Positions 13,387 through 25,163 of a stretch of DNA of 64,000 nt are shown piece after piece. The DNA lies in the NCBI GenBank assembly GCA_019009955.1, contig CM032228.1:125234001-125298000 (forward strand), written 5' to 3'. The notes beneath the pieces are model-generated. The model did no database searches. It saw only the letters and a program-made list of their open reading frames with translations, and was not told the origin of the DNA. Positions within the stretch are counted from its first letter, which is position 1. Every line of letters starts with the position of its first letter. Made by a program: the position numbers and the translations under genes. This DNA is from Riptortus pedestris. Its lineage: Eukaryota > Arthropoda > Insecta > Hemiptera > Alydidae.

Positions 13387-14314
13387 AAATTCATTTAAAG
13401 GGAAATCTTATTCTTGCCGAACAATTTCTTCAAATTTCCATCTATCCTACCCAAGAAATCTCAAAAATGAATTCTGTTCCGAACTACAAATATCTGATAA
13501 CGCTCTAGCGGTCTATTGATTGTTGCCAAACTGGATTTTTTAAACGTATTATCAAAACTAAAGATCAAGTTCGTTAATGGTTGTAATGGTACCAAAGAGA
13601 AAAGGGGAAATTAGAAATATTCCCAGTATTAAGCGACGGATCGGGAAGTTGTGTATAACCAATCCTGTTACAAATTTAATTTTCTTTGAATGGCGTTCTT
13701 TACATTTTTTCTGTATCTTGAATATTAACGGAGGTATATTTATTTTGTAGTATTCAGTTTTAGCAAACCCACACTTGTAATCATCTCATATTAACGATAA
13801 GCTTTTATCACATGAAACTCTCTATCTTATAAATATATCTTTTTTTCAACAGATCCTTACTATCTGAATACATGCAAATTAGTTCTGTAATGAAGTTTTC
13901 AATTAGTATTTTACATTCTTGACTCGGAAATGTTTTTTTTGAAATTGGACCTAGAATAGGGGAGGGGGGTTAGCGGTGGGACGAATTCGAAAATTAAAAA
14001 AAATCCTGTTTTTTATTATTGTTGTCGGATTTAAAAATGTTATATGATCAATTGTGGTTCAATATGCTGTTCCTGTATCTCAAATATCTTTTTTGTTTTC
14101 AGCCTTCAGTAAACCACCACTTCTACTAAATTTTGGGTTTTCACTCTGAGTGACTGAGTTACTGAACATATCATGCCAGGCTTAAATTTCAATTCTAATT
14201 TCCGTATGTATCGTTACGCGAAAGAAATAGGGAATACATGGTGCGTTGAGATGAGCAGTGTGTTATTCCACATCGTTGTAAATGAGGTTTCGCAGCCCTG
14301 CATGACAGATTTTT
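13387..14314 (+). mobile_element. Family A element, long form, decayed copy A5
   Basis: Diverged, about 930 bases. Recognisable blocks in order: aagggaaatc, tcttcaaatttccatc, gctctagcggtc, gatcaagttcgttaatgg, gacggatcgg. The core is then repeated (ggggagggggg near 13960, gtcggattt near 14028, ttcagccttcagtaaacc near 14099), and the end is cgcagccctgcatgac. The repeated core shows that long forms contain a tandem duplication of a unit of several hundred bases. Confidence 0.62.
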
Positions 14315-14359
14315 GTTTATTTATATATAAAATTATATATTAACGTACGCTTTATGATA

Positions 14360-14551
14360 CTATGGCTAATTGGAGCGGGTTATCCACAGTTTACAACTCT
14401 TTTCTAGCGAGAAGATACTGAGGTTTTTATTTAATGAATATGTCACTAAATGAATTCATATTAGCCAGGCCCGAATCGAACTCCCCACTCTATAACTACC
14501 ATGTGAGAATAAAGCCAATGCTTTAACGAACATGGCTAACCTGAGCCTCAA
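14360..14551 (-). mobile_element. tRNA-derived SINE, copy S3
   Basis: Reverse orientation: catggctaacctgagcc at the right (head), aggcccgaatcgaactcccc as the box B complement, and tgtcactaaatgaattcat as the body. Same family as 47200-47413. It starts about 45 bases after a family A copy ends. Confidence 0.65.
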
Positions 14552-17500
14552 TCTTTGATTAAAGAGTCAGAGATGATCGATTTACAGTGCTAACGCCATA
14601 CAGCAGCAAATAAGTCCAGCTGACAATTAGCCCCTAAGCCTTGGCTGTTCACCAACCTTCATGGGATGTTGAAACAACCATTTTTTGTTTCACCAGATAA
14701 CTGTTCAGTTTTTTAATCTTTATTTTTTAATGAGAATTGAGTAACTTTGTAAAGAATAAGAGCTGCGGAGTGGTTTATGTCTTGAAAATCAGTGTTTATG
14801 AGCTTGCTTTGTTTTTCCTATTCCCAGATGTATCTTTTATGTTAAATCATTTGCTTGAAGGCCGTTCGTGCTCTGTCTGCTTAATTTCCCTAGCTGTGTT
14901 CTTTTATGTTTGCCAACACTCTAGCCGTTCGCTAATGATACATTTGTTATTGTGCTTTATAGGGACTGGTATTGTTAAAATTTGTGCGGAGCGATTGATA
15001 AAAAGCTAAATATGAAATGTGGCTTCATTTGATATTTAAAGGAACACTGATTACGTGAATGCTTTGAGTGAGCTGGGCTAGTCTTGAATAATAATCGAAC
15101 AATGAATAATAAAGGTCGAGACGTGATCTCAGACCAGTTTTAAAGCTTACATACATAATTTCAACATCTTCAAAGCAAATTTCTCTATAAATTTCCCTTA
15201 AAATGGAAATTTATGGAGCATAAACCAAGCAATTTCCCTTAATGAGAATTTTATCCCCAAGAGAGACACGTCATCAAAATTATGTTCATTTCTGCGACAC
15301 TTACTTTGGGTATCGTTACTATTTTATGAAGAAGCTGCTACATTGTTGCTTTCTACGTTTTTCATCACTTAAAAATAATTCTAAACCTTGATTTGATCCA
15401 GTATCAATGTAATAAATTATGAGGAATGAGTTTTGGGGTTCTCGTCTCGAAATTAGTTAACACTTGGCTCAGAAAATTTGAACATGCTAGCCAAAATCTG
15501 CCAATGCCAAGTTTTCGCCATGTCATACTACTTTATTCAAATTATTATGACTTCTTTTTAAGACTCTATTTTCATGGCGACAGGTAATCATCAGCAGTAC
15601 ATAAATGAGTCGAAATAAAATCGTTACAATTTCTTTTATGTTTTTATGCACATTAAGAGTAAATTCAATTTAGTTTTCTCCCACTTATATGAAGAGATAA
15701 ATTTAGATATTTTTTGGCCTCTTGCTTATCTTCTTTCATATTAATTTAAGCAAAGGAGGGTCCCAAATAAAAAAGAAAAGGCCATTAAGGATGTCTGAAT
15801 AGTTACAAGAAGACAAGATCTCCTGTTATTATTATTATTATTATCAAGGTCCTTTTTAAGCAAAATGCAGTAACCCAGACTGAAAGGACCGTTCCGGCCC
15901 ACATCTTGGTGAGAAAACTCCTGTTTTCCTAATACCTCTCCTGGGAGAAATCGTCCGTCCCAGGGAAGCTAAAAAAAAAATCAACCTGAAAATGGTGACT
16001 GCACCCTCTTTCCGAGCGTTTCGATGGGAAATGGTGACTTGCAGTCACTTCAAATAGTGTAAATGAAAAATATTCGCTCTTTCATGACGTTCGTTCACCT
16101 AGTTTCGTGTTCCATATTTATGCACCTGTATAATTTAATACGAGTAACATGCTTTTCATCTTTAATCATGAACACATTTCTTTCTTATTCATTGATATTT
16201 CGAAATAGTGATACTGTATTTATATTATAGTATGTACCCTAATATCTCAACTTTTTTGACTAACATAAACTAACAATTCTCCACTAGGTTGATCAAGCCT
16301 CGTAACACTTCCAAATAAATTAGTGTTTGCTTGACAATTGGGAATACCTGTGAAATTCGTTAATTGAACTTTCTTTATATCCGGAGTTGTGTTATCAACG
16401 GATGTCGAGCATGTTATCGTTCTGAGGTAGGAGTGGAAATTATACGAGTTGATTTTGGAATACATACTCTTCGTAGCAGAATTGAGAAAAGTAACTTCCC
16501 ATGTATACATGAAATTAATTATTGTGCTAAATCACGAAAAAAAAACCATAGAAGTATGTATGGAATGTAATTTGGTGCGCAAAGAAAAAAACATAACATT
16601 CTGTTCTATAGGAAATAGTGAAAGGCAATTCATCTCACAAGTAATAAAACATTTTATAGTCGTTTGAAAGGGCATTTGAGCAGATGGAATGACAGCAACT
16701 AGTTTTTAGGATATAATAGTATCCAGTTTAAATTGAAACAGAATGTAAAATGTGCTTGAAGCTATTGATATATTTGAGAACCTCAAAACAGACGCTGTGA
16801 GTTAATAACTTCATCTGAACTTAAATTAGCTAACAGTACTCTGGACTAGTAACATACTTTGGATTTAATGGAAAGGCACGTGGCTTGTATGACATTCGTG
16901 TCCTATTGGTTCTTTAAATATAATGACATTACATTTGGGTTGCTGGTCTCGTCGACTTTTATTGCTTTGGTTATTGTGGATCATTTAACCTGGCAAATGG
17001 GCCCAACAAATACAACAACTATGCGCTCTTTATATGGTACAATGTGGTCCTTAATACCAGTGGAGCATGGCTTTTATGTGGATTGACTTTGAACCCAACT
17101 ATTAATAATATGGGGTGCCTATAGTGTAATCGGCATTGGAATAGATTAGGTACTTTTCTAGAGGTGAGAGGTAATTTCACGCTAAATTTTACTTAGGTGT
17201 AAACCTAGGCTGTGTTAGGTGGGGTTCATACATGGACTTTATACCGTGACCACTTAACATCGTGAGGCAAATGAGGAGCTACTCGTATCAGAAATTAGCG
17301 ACGCTGATGCTAATTAGATCCTGTAACACTACAAAATTCAGCATGCGTCTAGCGGGGCCATTGAGTCTAGTCTCCCTTTGTAGTTCTCCATTTATTAGTG
17401 TCTCTTCATTAGTGTGTTCATAAGTCTTTCATATTCCATGTACGAGGTATTTTCTTTTAAATATAAATTATAATTGCAACTTCAACTAACGCTGACGTAA

Positions 17501-18348
17501 TTAATGAGAGTCATAAGCTCTCTTGTCTAATTAAAATCTTCAAATGGAAGTCCATTGAAAGAAGCGTAGGTTTTGTTTTCTATCCTTAATTCAAGGACGT
17601 TTATTATGAAAATACATTTTACCCGTTTAAATTTATGTCTACAATATTTTCCACATGAAACTTGTACATCAACTCATTTCGTAATTATGATATTTTGACT
17701 CCCATTAATGTCTGTTCAGTTCTATTCTAGTTAGTGACAAGATGAGTAAATAAGGACAAGCTCGAAGCACGTTTCCCTTCGATCACGAACTCTTACAAGC
17801 TGTTATTTTAGCTGAGGCAAGCTGGGATCTCTCACGGTTTATATCTTGCTTCATTCTCCTATTAACAGCTTCAGTTCAGATTCTCAAACACTCGGGGCCA
17901 TGTAATGCTAAAAGTTTCAAAATGTAAGAGACTCAGTTCATGCGAAATTAGCTGAGTTCTGTTGTATTAATGACAAGTACATTTCGGTTGTTCTTTCATA
18001 GCTTAAAAATTAAACAAATTAAAATTCCTTATTCACAAATTTATGAAACTCGTCCTTAACTATTGAGTATTTAAAGGCATATTCTCATCATCAGTGCTTT
18101 AGGAGGACTTTAAGAGTGTTACCGAGTTTTTGCGTGTTGAAAGGGAATTGTTAAGAACGCCACGAAGTACTGAGGAACCGCGAACTGAGTACCCAATAAT
18201 AGAGGAGAAGATATCCAATAAAATGACTCCAAACTACTTAATATGTTCCACAATAATAGGAGAATAGGTGCCTAAGACTTAGGAGTTTGACCGTATGCCA
18301 TTTAATATATAGAAATCGAAGCTCAGGGATAATTTGCTATGAAAGAAT
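14552..18348. other. No supported gene
   Basis: About 3.8 kb of AT-rich sequence. A GC-richer patch at about 15860-15975 is unidentified. Short open frames at 14737-15009 and 16859-17086 are hydrophobic and without family resemblance. Confidence 0.45.
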
Positions 18349-18897
18349 ATAAGTCCGTCACGCAGGGGCTGCGTAAACTAAGCGGATTTCACACGTGAAG
18401 TTATACAATAGAGAAATCTCCATACGGCGAAACGAATAGAAACGACCTAAGCCGATCTCATCTTCTCCGTTATCGGCACACACTTAATAAAAATGCAAAT
18501 ATCTCGGTTAATATTCAAAATAGAGTATAAATGTATTTAACAATATTTATAGCAAATTTAATTTCCAATACGATTGGGTCTATACAATGTTTCGATCCGA
18601 CGTATAGTAACGGAGATATTTCGAATTTTCGAAATTCCCCCCTCCCACGGGTGCGATTTAAGCCGTTAACGAACTTGATCTTTCTTTTTACATAATACGA
18701 TTAAATACCGAGTTTGGCGACGATTTAACAAAAATTGCGACCTCTAGAGTGTTAACAGACGTATATATAGTTTTGAACGGACCTCATTTTAGTCATCTCC
18801 TGGGTAGAATCGATGGAAATTTGAAGAAACTTTTCGAAAATCGCGTCATGAGTACGACCTCAATAGCTGATTTCCCCTAAGGAAAATCTGCTAAAAG
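18349..18897 (-). mobile_element. Family A element, short form, copy A6
   Basis: Well preserved at both ends: gtccgtcacgcaggggctgc at the left and gatttcccctaaggaaaatc at the right. The microsatellite position holds only a few TA units (gtatatatag near 18760), so this copy shows that the tract length varies between copies. Useful for deducing the boundaries of the family. Confidence 0.75.
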
Positions 18898-19509
18898 CGA
18901 ATTTGAACAATTTCGTAGACAAATGAGACTTTAAGTTCTTTATGTAGGTTTCGACTGCTGACGTAGTAAGGAGACGCTATAGTGCAAAGGGTTTTTTTTT
19001 TAGCTTGTACTATGCCTTTAAATTAGAACCCATGAAAGAGGGGAAAAATATATGGTAAAACTCGTGATTTGCTGAAATGGTATACTGACTAGGAGCCCTT
19101 TTATAGATGGAGGTTGCCTACACGGCAGACGGCATATGTATAGTATGATTGGCGGAGATAGGAAGCCGAGACTTACGTGATGAGCCTGCCTAAGAAGGGG
19201 ACAAGGGAACCGACTTCTGATGAGGTTCTTTTCCGGCTGGACCGTTACTCCCAGGTCAGGGGTGACACTGGTTCCAGTTATACACTCCAGCTATACTCCT
19301 AATTTCAAATGGCTTTCTCCAAAATATCTTCATTTAGACTCCTGGTTTATCAAAAGGAGCTAAACATTGATTAAACATATTCATATACATATAAACTGAT
19401 CCACCTACACAATCGCACTCATACATTAATGAATATATGTATTCTTCAAATTTCATAGCTAGTGTCTCCATTAAAAAACATTTATTTCGGTGCAAACTTT
19501 ATTGCAACT

Positions 19510-19551
19510 GCCCTACATGTTTTGTGGCTTATTTGCCACCTCTTAAGCGGG
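19510..19551 (-). ncRNA. Hammerhead-ribozyme-like motif, left arm of C1
   Basis: Mirror of the right-arm motif on the minus strand. The core reads CTTAAGA (a T for G change) and GAA has become AAA, so this copy is probably inactive even if the family is catalytic. Stem II (GTGGC/GCCAC) and ACATGT are kept, and stem I could form as CCC/GGG. Confidence 0.45.
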
Positions 19552-19980
19552 TATCCCTTTTAAAAAAAATGATTAATAACATTAATTTAACACACCCCTT
19601 AATAATTTGTTTGCTATATATTGTATTAATAAGTGCCTACATCTATGATATGTTTATTAAATCTAATTATAAATTACTACTTACATTTCTGAAGTGCTCG
19701 TTTACCTTTTACATTATGTTGCGACTGTCCTCACAGACGAGATAGATGATACTGAGAGGTTCCCGAGGTAGGTTAAGTCAGCTGTCTAAAAATCGATGTT
19801 TTACAAGTCAATCTACAACTCGATGTTTAGCGTATAATTTAAAATCGATTAATTTAAGATAAAATGTTTACATGTTACAAGATAACATTTTATCTTTAAG
19901 TTGCTAGAAATGTAAGTAGCAATTTATAATTTGATTTATCAAAGGATATGTTTAACAGAGGATATGTTGTAAAAGGGATA

Positions 19981-20022
19981 GCCGCTGAAGAGGTGGCAAA
20001 TAAGCCACGAAACATGTAAGGC
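19981..20022 (+). ncRNA. Hammerhead-ribozyme-like motif, right arm of C1
   Basis: The order is: GCC; one base; CTGAAGA at 19985-19991, which fits the hammerhead core CUGANGA; one extra G; a 5-bp stem GTGGC/GCCAC (19993-19997 with 20004-20008) closed by an AAATAA loop; GAA at 20009-20011; the palindrome ACATGT, able to form a minimal stem III; A at the cleavage position; then AGGC, which can pair with the initial GCC as stem I. The unpaired base before stem II departs from the canonical core. Cleavage activity is not shown. Confidence 0.5.
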
Positions 20023-20284
20023 ATTTGCAATAAAGGTTGCACAGAAATAAATGTTTTATTTATTTTATTATTATTTTATTATATTCTTAGACCCTTGCCA
20101 TAAAATTTGAAGAATATATAAATAATATTGGGTCCAGAATAAGAAAAATATATATTCTTATATGTTGATGGACTCGTCGGCGATATGTTCACGAGATGCT
20201 ACCAAAGAACTTATATTTTAATCGCTTGCTCATAACTTTTCGTGGAAAAACTGATCCAAGATTGTTCATGAGATATTCCAAACT

Positions 20285-20527
20285 TTCCTACTTATTTGAG
20301 TTCATCCGTTAACGAACTTGACCATTAGTTTAGCATATAATTTCTAAATATTGAGTTTGATAATGATCAAACAAGAGTTTCGACCGCTAAAGCGTTAGCA
20401 AACAAATATACATTAGTCTATGAAATGTTAAAAGTGCTTCATTTTCGTCGTCTCCCAGGATAGATGGGCATTAGAATTTTTTTTTTTTTAAAATCGTGTA
20501 ATGAGTACAACCTCTATAGCTGATTTA
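20285..20527 (-). mobile_element. Family A fragment A7
   Basis: Decayed right half only: ccgttaacgaacttgacc, a degraded core, gcttcattttcgtcgtctcc, atgagtacaacctctatagc, then loss of the palindrome. It lies 165 bases right of a family C foldback. Confidence 0.6.
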
Positions 20528-21913
20528 AACGTGTTAAAGTTAATCGATAAAATCCATTAGTAGTATAAACAAAGGGACATGACCATGTTAGCCTTGAGGA
20601 ATGGGTTATATACGATGACACAGTAACATTAAGTATTAGCTGCCTATCTTATGCCAAATCTTTATATTTAGCCTGTCCTTGGTTTACGAAAATAGTGTTA
20701 CGATCGCTTTACACACAAACATAGACAAATGAAAGAGAGTTTCCTGTGAACTCCATGTGTCACTGAAAGTCTGCTATCTAAATACTATTAAACACAGAAT
20801 TTCCAAAAACATTTATAATTTATTTGTCATTTTAAATACAAAAAAGAAGTTTGGGGTAAATCTTACTTTAACTTAGATATAGTTGCAAAACCATGTAATT
20901 ATTTTCTCAATTTCAGGGTTTAAACTACAATTGAATAAATAATTCTTTAATATCGCTGGAAACCATATGAATCAGCTATTATTGTCGTTAAATAACAGAC
21001 TTATTACTGTTTTAATCGTGACTCATAAAATGTCTTAAAACGAATATTGACATATTTATTATCCTTCATAGATTTTAATAAATATAAGTTCTCGGAAATA
21101 AATCACGATTACATCATCATAGCATTCGGAGATTAAATACGATTAATATAGAGGTATAAGGTGTTTAATGGGGGTCAAATAAATCTACTTACAATTCAAA
21201 ATATAATGGTTGCATTTCTCAGCATTCCTTGATAAAGTGTGATTCCATTCAAGCATTCTGCTGTGATTGCATGAAAGAGCTTGAGGTGAAATCCGAAGTT
21301 GGAAGTAGTTAGCAAGCCTTGCGGATTGAAATAAAAATAGTATAATTAAGGTTATACTGAGTATACCCTCACTCCTATCAGGTAAGACAGAATAATAGCC
21401 TACAACAAAATTCATGCCCATAGCAAATATGAATTACATAAATATAACGTTTTATGAATGTCAATTGATTGTTTTTGGTAATCCGGTTTGTGGTGTTGAC
21501 ATCGGGGTGGACAAAACTGTGTCTGACGCAAATATTTATATTTCTTTTCACACAGAAATGTTAAAACTTCGAAATTCATAAACGTAAATGCGTTTTAGAA
21601 CCGAACTCTAAACGACTTGTTCTTTCATTTTGCTAGATAAAACATATGTTTACTATATTAATGGAGATACTGACGAAAATTATTTTTTTTAATGTAAACA
21701 CCCCCCCCCTCCCTCCTAGTAGATAATTAAAATTCCAGAATTCGAATTTTGTATCTTGGGATAGTAAGCAAACAAACATAAAAGACCGTAGAAATCTTGG
21801 AGCTGTCTCTGCGAGTTAGAGTATAAAACGGGTGGATAGACAGGCAGACAATATTTTTCAATGGGAGTCTGTTTTTAGAAAAAAAGTCTGAAACATTTAA
21901 AAAAAAAAAAAAC
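20528..21913. other. No feature recognised
   Basis: AT-rich; a C run at about 21702-21709 might be a trace of family A but the flanks do not align well. Confidence 0.45.
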
Positions 21914-22405
21914 AGCCAAGCAGAGGCTGCGTAAACTAAGCAGATTTCCCGCGTGAGGTTTAGCAATAAATAAATCTACATACCGGTAGCACAACACCAC
22001 CGTGAATATTAAGTGATTAAATACAAATGAAAATAAGAAGCCTTCCGACGGAAAGCATCAGAAATGTAAACAAACAGTTCTGCCAACTTCATACCGAAAA
22101 GAAAAAAACAATTACTGTAATCTGAATATTACGCATTAATTTTATTGAAAACTATTTATTATATCTAGTACTTTAATTTATAATGAATCAGAATTCTTTT
22201 TATCTCAATAAATCAAATTTAAGTAGTCCAAAAACTTATGAAGGGGGGGGGGTCACCAGAACATATTTGCGTGTATCTCGTACAACAATATTTGGTATTT
22301 AAGCTTCCATTGATGTGTTTTATTACATAACTGAGTATTGTTTATGTAACATGAGTAGAAGTGGGGGTTTGCTGAAGGCTGAAAACTGAAAAATGCAACA
22401 GACAA

Positions 22406-22410
<5 letters not shown>
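21914..22410 (-). mobile_element. Family A element A8, left part (split by family B)
   Basis: Long-form family A sequence starting near gaggctgcgtaaactaagc and matching 11352-11890 in order, up to gctgaaaactgaaaaatgca. It then runs into (TA)n. The rest of the same element, in the same orientation, resumes at 24608 beyond a complete family B element, so the two pieces are read as one interrupted copy. Confidence 0.65.
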
Positions 22411-22470
<60 letters not shown>

Positions 22471-22475
<5 letters not shown>

Positions 22476-24548
22476 GTAACCTCTGTCTGTACATTGATTT
22501 TTTTCGCGAAATTTCACGATTACTTTTCGTTTCATATGTCATAGACACCATAACTGCGTTTTGTTTCTTTCGTGTATGTTTGTTTGTTTGTTTGTTACCT
22601 TTTCACGCATAAACGGCTGAACCGAATTTTATGAAACTTGGTATGTATATTACTACTAACCCAACTTAGACTTTAGGCTATATTAATTTCCTCTGAGACG
22701 AACAGGAGTGGGGGTTATGAGGGAAGCCTGAAATTAAAAATAGCGATATTTCGATTCCTATTGGTTTTTCGGCAAATATAAACATAACAAAAGTTGTTTA
22801 TTTTGTTATTTAGAGTAACGTTTGTTATAAACACTTTTTTCGTATACTGAATTATAAACGAGATATACGCAAAAACCTATAACGAATGTGAACAATTTTA
22901 TTTGAGACGAAAGACCCAACCGAAATGAATAAAACTCGGTATGTGTATTAGCACTAACGCTTTCATTATAATAAGCCATACTAACATTTCTAGGGACGGG
23001 CAGGAGTGGGGGTTGTAAGGGAGGCCTGAATTTAAAATAGCGGTATTTCGTTTTTCGGCAAATATGAACCTAACAAAAGTTATTTATTTTGTTATTTAGA
23101 GTAACTTTTGTAATATTCATTTTTGACTTTTAATGAAGTATACACGAGATATATACTGTAAACTAAAGAGGGAGTCAACTATTTTATTGGGCGCTAACGA
23201 TTGAACCGAACTTAACAAAACTCGGTATGTCAACTAGCATTAATTCTCCCATGATTATAAGCTATATTAAAATTTTTAGGTTCGAACGGGAGTGGGAGTT
23301 ATAAGGGAGGCCTGAAGTAAAAATTCACGATATTTCATTTTCTATTTGTTTTTCGGCAAAGGTGCACATAACAAAAGTTGTTTACTTTGTTATTTAGAGG
23401 TACTTTTGTTTCATTCACTTATGTCGTAAAATGAAGTAAATACGGGATATAAGCTAAATCTATAGCGGGAGTCCACGATTTTATTAGTACTTATTTAAGC
23501 GTTTTTAATATAGGCATATTATGACAAATGATGTTATGTTTTAGCCTTATCTATTTCGATTATTTAGTACTAAGTATGATTCGGATTAGTGAGATTATAA
23601 ATCCCCCTCCCCCTTCGCCTCATTTATTTATTTTCCCTAGAAAATAACTTTGTTATTTATTTCCAATAGAAATTTAAACTACAAGAGCATTTCCATTATT
23701 TAATTTGTATAATGTATTATTTAAAAAAAAAAATCGTGCTGAATTTCCTCAAGGAGTGATAGGGGAAGTACTAGGGAATCAAACTCTGATTTTGGTTATA
23801 TACTATCTTATTTTATATCTTCATGTTATTGAAACAAATATGTACTATCATAACAATTAAACGTTAATGTCATTATGACAAAAGACAAAATGCTCTTAAA
23901 CTCGATATGATTGTTTAAAGTATTACTTAGGTTGCTAGGACGGCTACGATCTCTTCCCGTCGACTAGCTTTTTGAATATTATTGAAATTATTTTTAGGGT
24001 AACACTATTATTTAATTCCATCAGGTAGATAAATTATTACAATAATATTTTGAATTAATATTTAAGGAGAAGAGTGTGGATAGCTTTAATGCGAGAGCGG
24101 AAATATACGGAGGCTAATAGAGTTAATTGAGTTTACTAATTTCCTGTGAAATGCTGGACATTACGGGAAGTGATTACCACTGAGATCTACTACTATGAAT
24201 ATAAACTTACGTGCTAAACTATGCTTAAACTATATGTGCTCGGATTGGTTTTTGACAGGAAATAATTTTCATTATAGACGATATTTAATTGTAGTAAATA
24301 CTATCAATGATTATGGTTTGAAGTATTCAAAAAGGTGAGTTAAAAAGTGGCAAGGGATAGATTAGGAACACATTTTTATTTATTCTTCAAATATAAAATT
24401 TCTCATTTATAACTCGCCTGCCTGACCCTCACAGCAAAACAATGCGCGCCGACGGGAAGTGTAGTTGTAAACATTGAAGCCTTGCCCAAAAAAATACTAT
24501 CATCATTCAGCCTTAAATGATTTCCCGAGCGAAGCCGGGTACCTTAGC

Positions 24549-24552
<4 letters not shown>
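22471..24552 (-). mobile_element. Family B element, copy B1, inserted in a (TA)n tract
   Basis: About 2.1 kb flanked by (TA)n on both sides (22411-22470 and 24554-24607). Read on the minus strand it begins aaggtacccggcttcgctcgg and ends with TTTG repeats complement and ggttacaattt. Inside are three tandem copies of a ~298-bp unit, recognised by gcctgaa... boundaries at about 22727, 23025 and 23311. A ~1-kb unique segment lies between the array and the head. No open frame of note, so it appears non-autonomous. Class unresolved; microsatellite association plus a central minisatellite recalls DINE-1/Helentron-type or Penelope-like elements. Confidence 0.72.
22617..23500 (-). repeat. Tandem array of the ~298-bp unit inside B1
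   Basis: Three units with cctg anchors at 22727, 23025 and 23311 (spacings 298 and 286). Same unit as in B2 in reverse orientation. Confidence 0.8.
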
Positions 24553-24607
<55 letters not shown>

Positions 24608-24612
<5 letters not shown>

Positions 24613-24738
24613 TTTTGAACGGACCTCATTTTCGTCACCTCCTAGGTAGGATTGATGGACATCTGAATAAAAATTTCGACAATCGCGTCATCAGTACGAT
24701 CTCAATAGCTGATTTTCTTTAAGGTAAATCTGCTAAAA
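24608..24738 (-). mobile_element. Family A element A8, right part (split by family B)
   Basis: Starts right after (TA)n with cagttttgaacggacctcat, continues through cgtcacctcctaggtaggat and the tcaatagctgatttt end. It completes the copy whose left part stops at 22410. Confidence 0.68.
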
Positions 24739-24954
24739 GTATCGTCCACGAATTTAAATAGGAAATAAGACAAACCTTCAGGTTAAATAAATGAGCTTTA
24801 TTTCTACGGACTACTTGTTTAAGATGTTGAGCTGACAACTGTCTACCTCACTGGACAAAATGACAATGTTGTCATAAAATAAGATATACTATGATAACGT
24901 AAGGTTTTTGGCTGTAATGACCTTGAGAGGACGGAGATGAGATGATAAGGACAT

Positions 24955-25095
24955 AGCCCCCGTGGACTATAAAAGTCGCCAGCTGACGGGGACGGTCGGC
25001 CCTATCGACCAGCAGGCCAGTACACCGCCCGTCGCAGCCGGGGCAACACGTGGATTCTCCTCTTGCCGATGTGACGTGATCGCGTCAATATGAGA
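24955..25095 (+). promoter_or_regulatory. Candidate TATA promoter in a GC-rich island
   Basis: CTATAAAAG at about 24969-24977 followed by about 110 bases of GC-rich sequence (cagctgacggggacggtcgg, ccgcccgtcgcagccggggc). The layout fits a core promoter of a gene or of a solo LTR; an imperfect TG...CA pair (tgttga near 24824 and tcaaca near 25155) would suit an LTR, but no target-site duplication is seen. No exon follows that I can identify. Confidence 0.3.
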
Positions 25096-25163
25096 AGGAT
25101 ATGCTGGATATACATTCGACAAGTGGTTGATGTCAATGGTCAACTTTCAACAATGTCATCCAC

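Larger units (their letters stand above)
19433..20120. mobile_element. Family C foldback element C1 with hammerhead-like hairpins in both arms
   Basis: The left part (gtattcttcaaatttcat and on to gggtatcccttttaaaa) is the imperfect reverse complement of the right part (gtaaaagggatagccgctg to aatttgaagaatatata). Inner matches (aattactacttacatttct against agaaatgtaagtagcaattt) extend the arms to roughly 150-200 bases. Each arm contains the same hairpin, described separately. The same right-hand border (cccttgccata... gaagaatat) recurs at 44070 and 49196, defining a family. Terminal repeats carrying hammerhead motifs are known for Penelope-like retroelements; assignment here is inference, and no reverse transcriptase frame is present. 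Confidence 0.62.

Noticed and set aside
16247..16667. Overlapping open frames on both strands near 16.3-16.7 kb as a small gene
   Set aside because: Three mutually overlapping frames, none with start context, splice sites or recognised domains.
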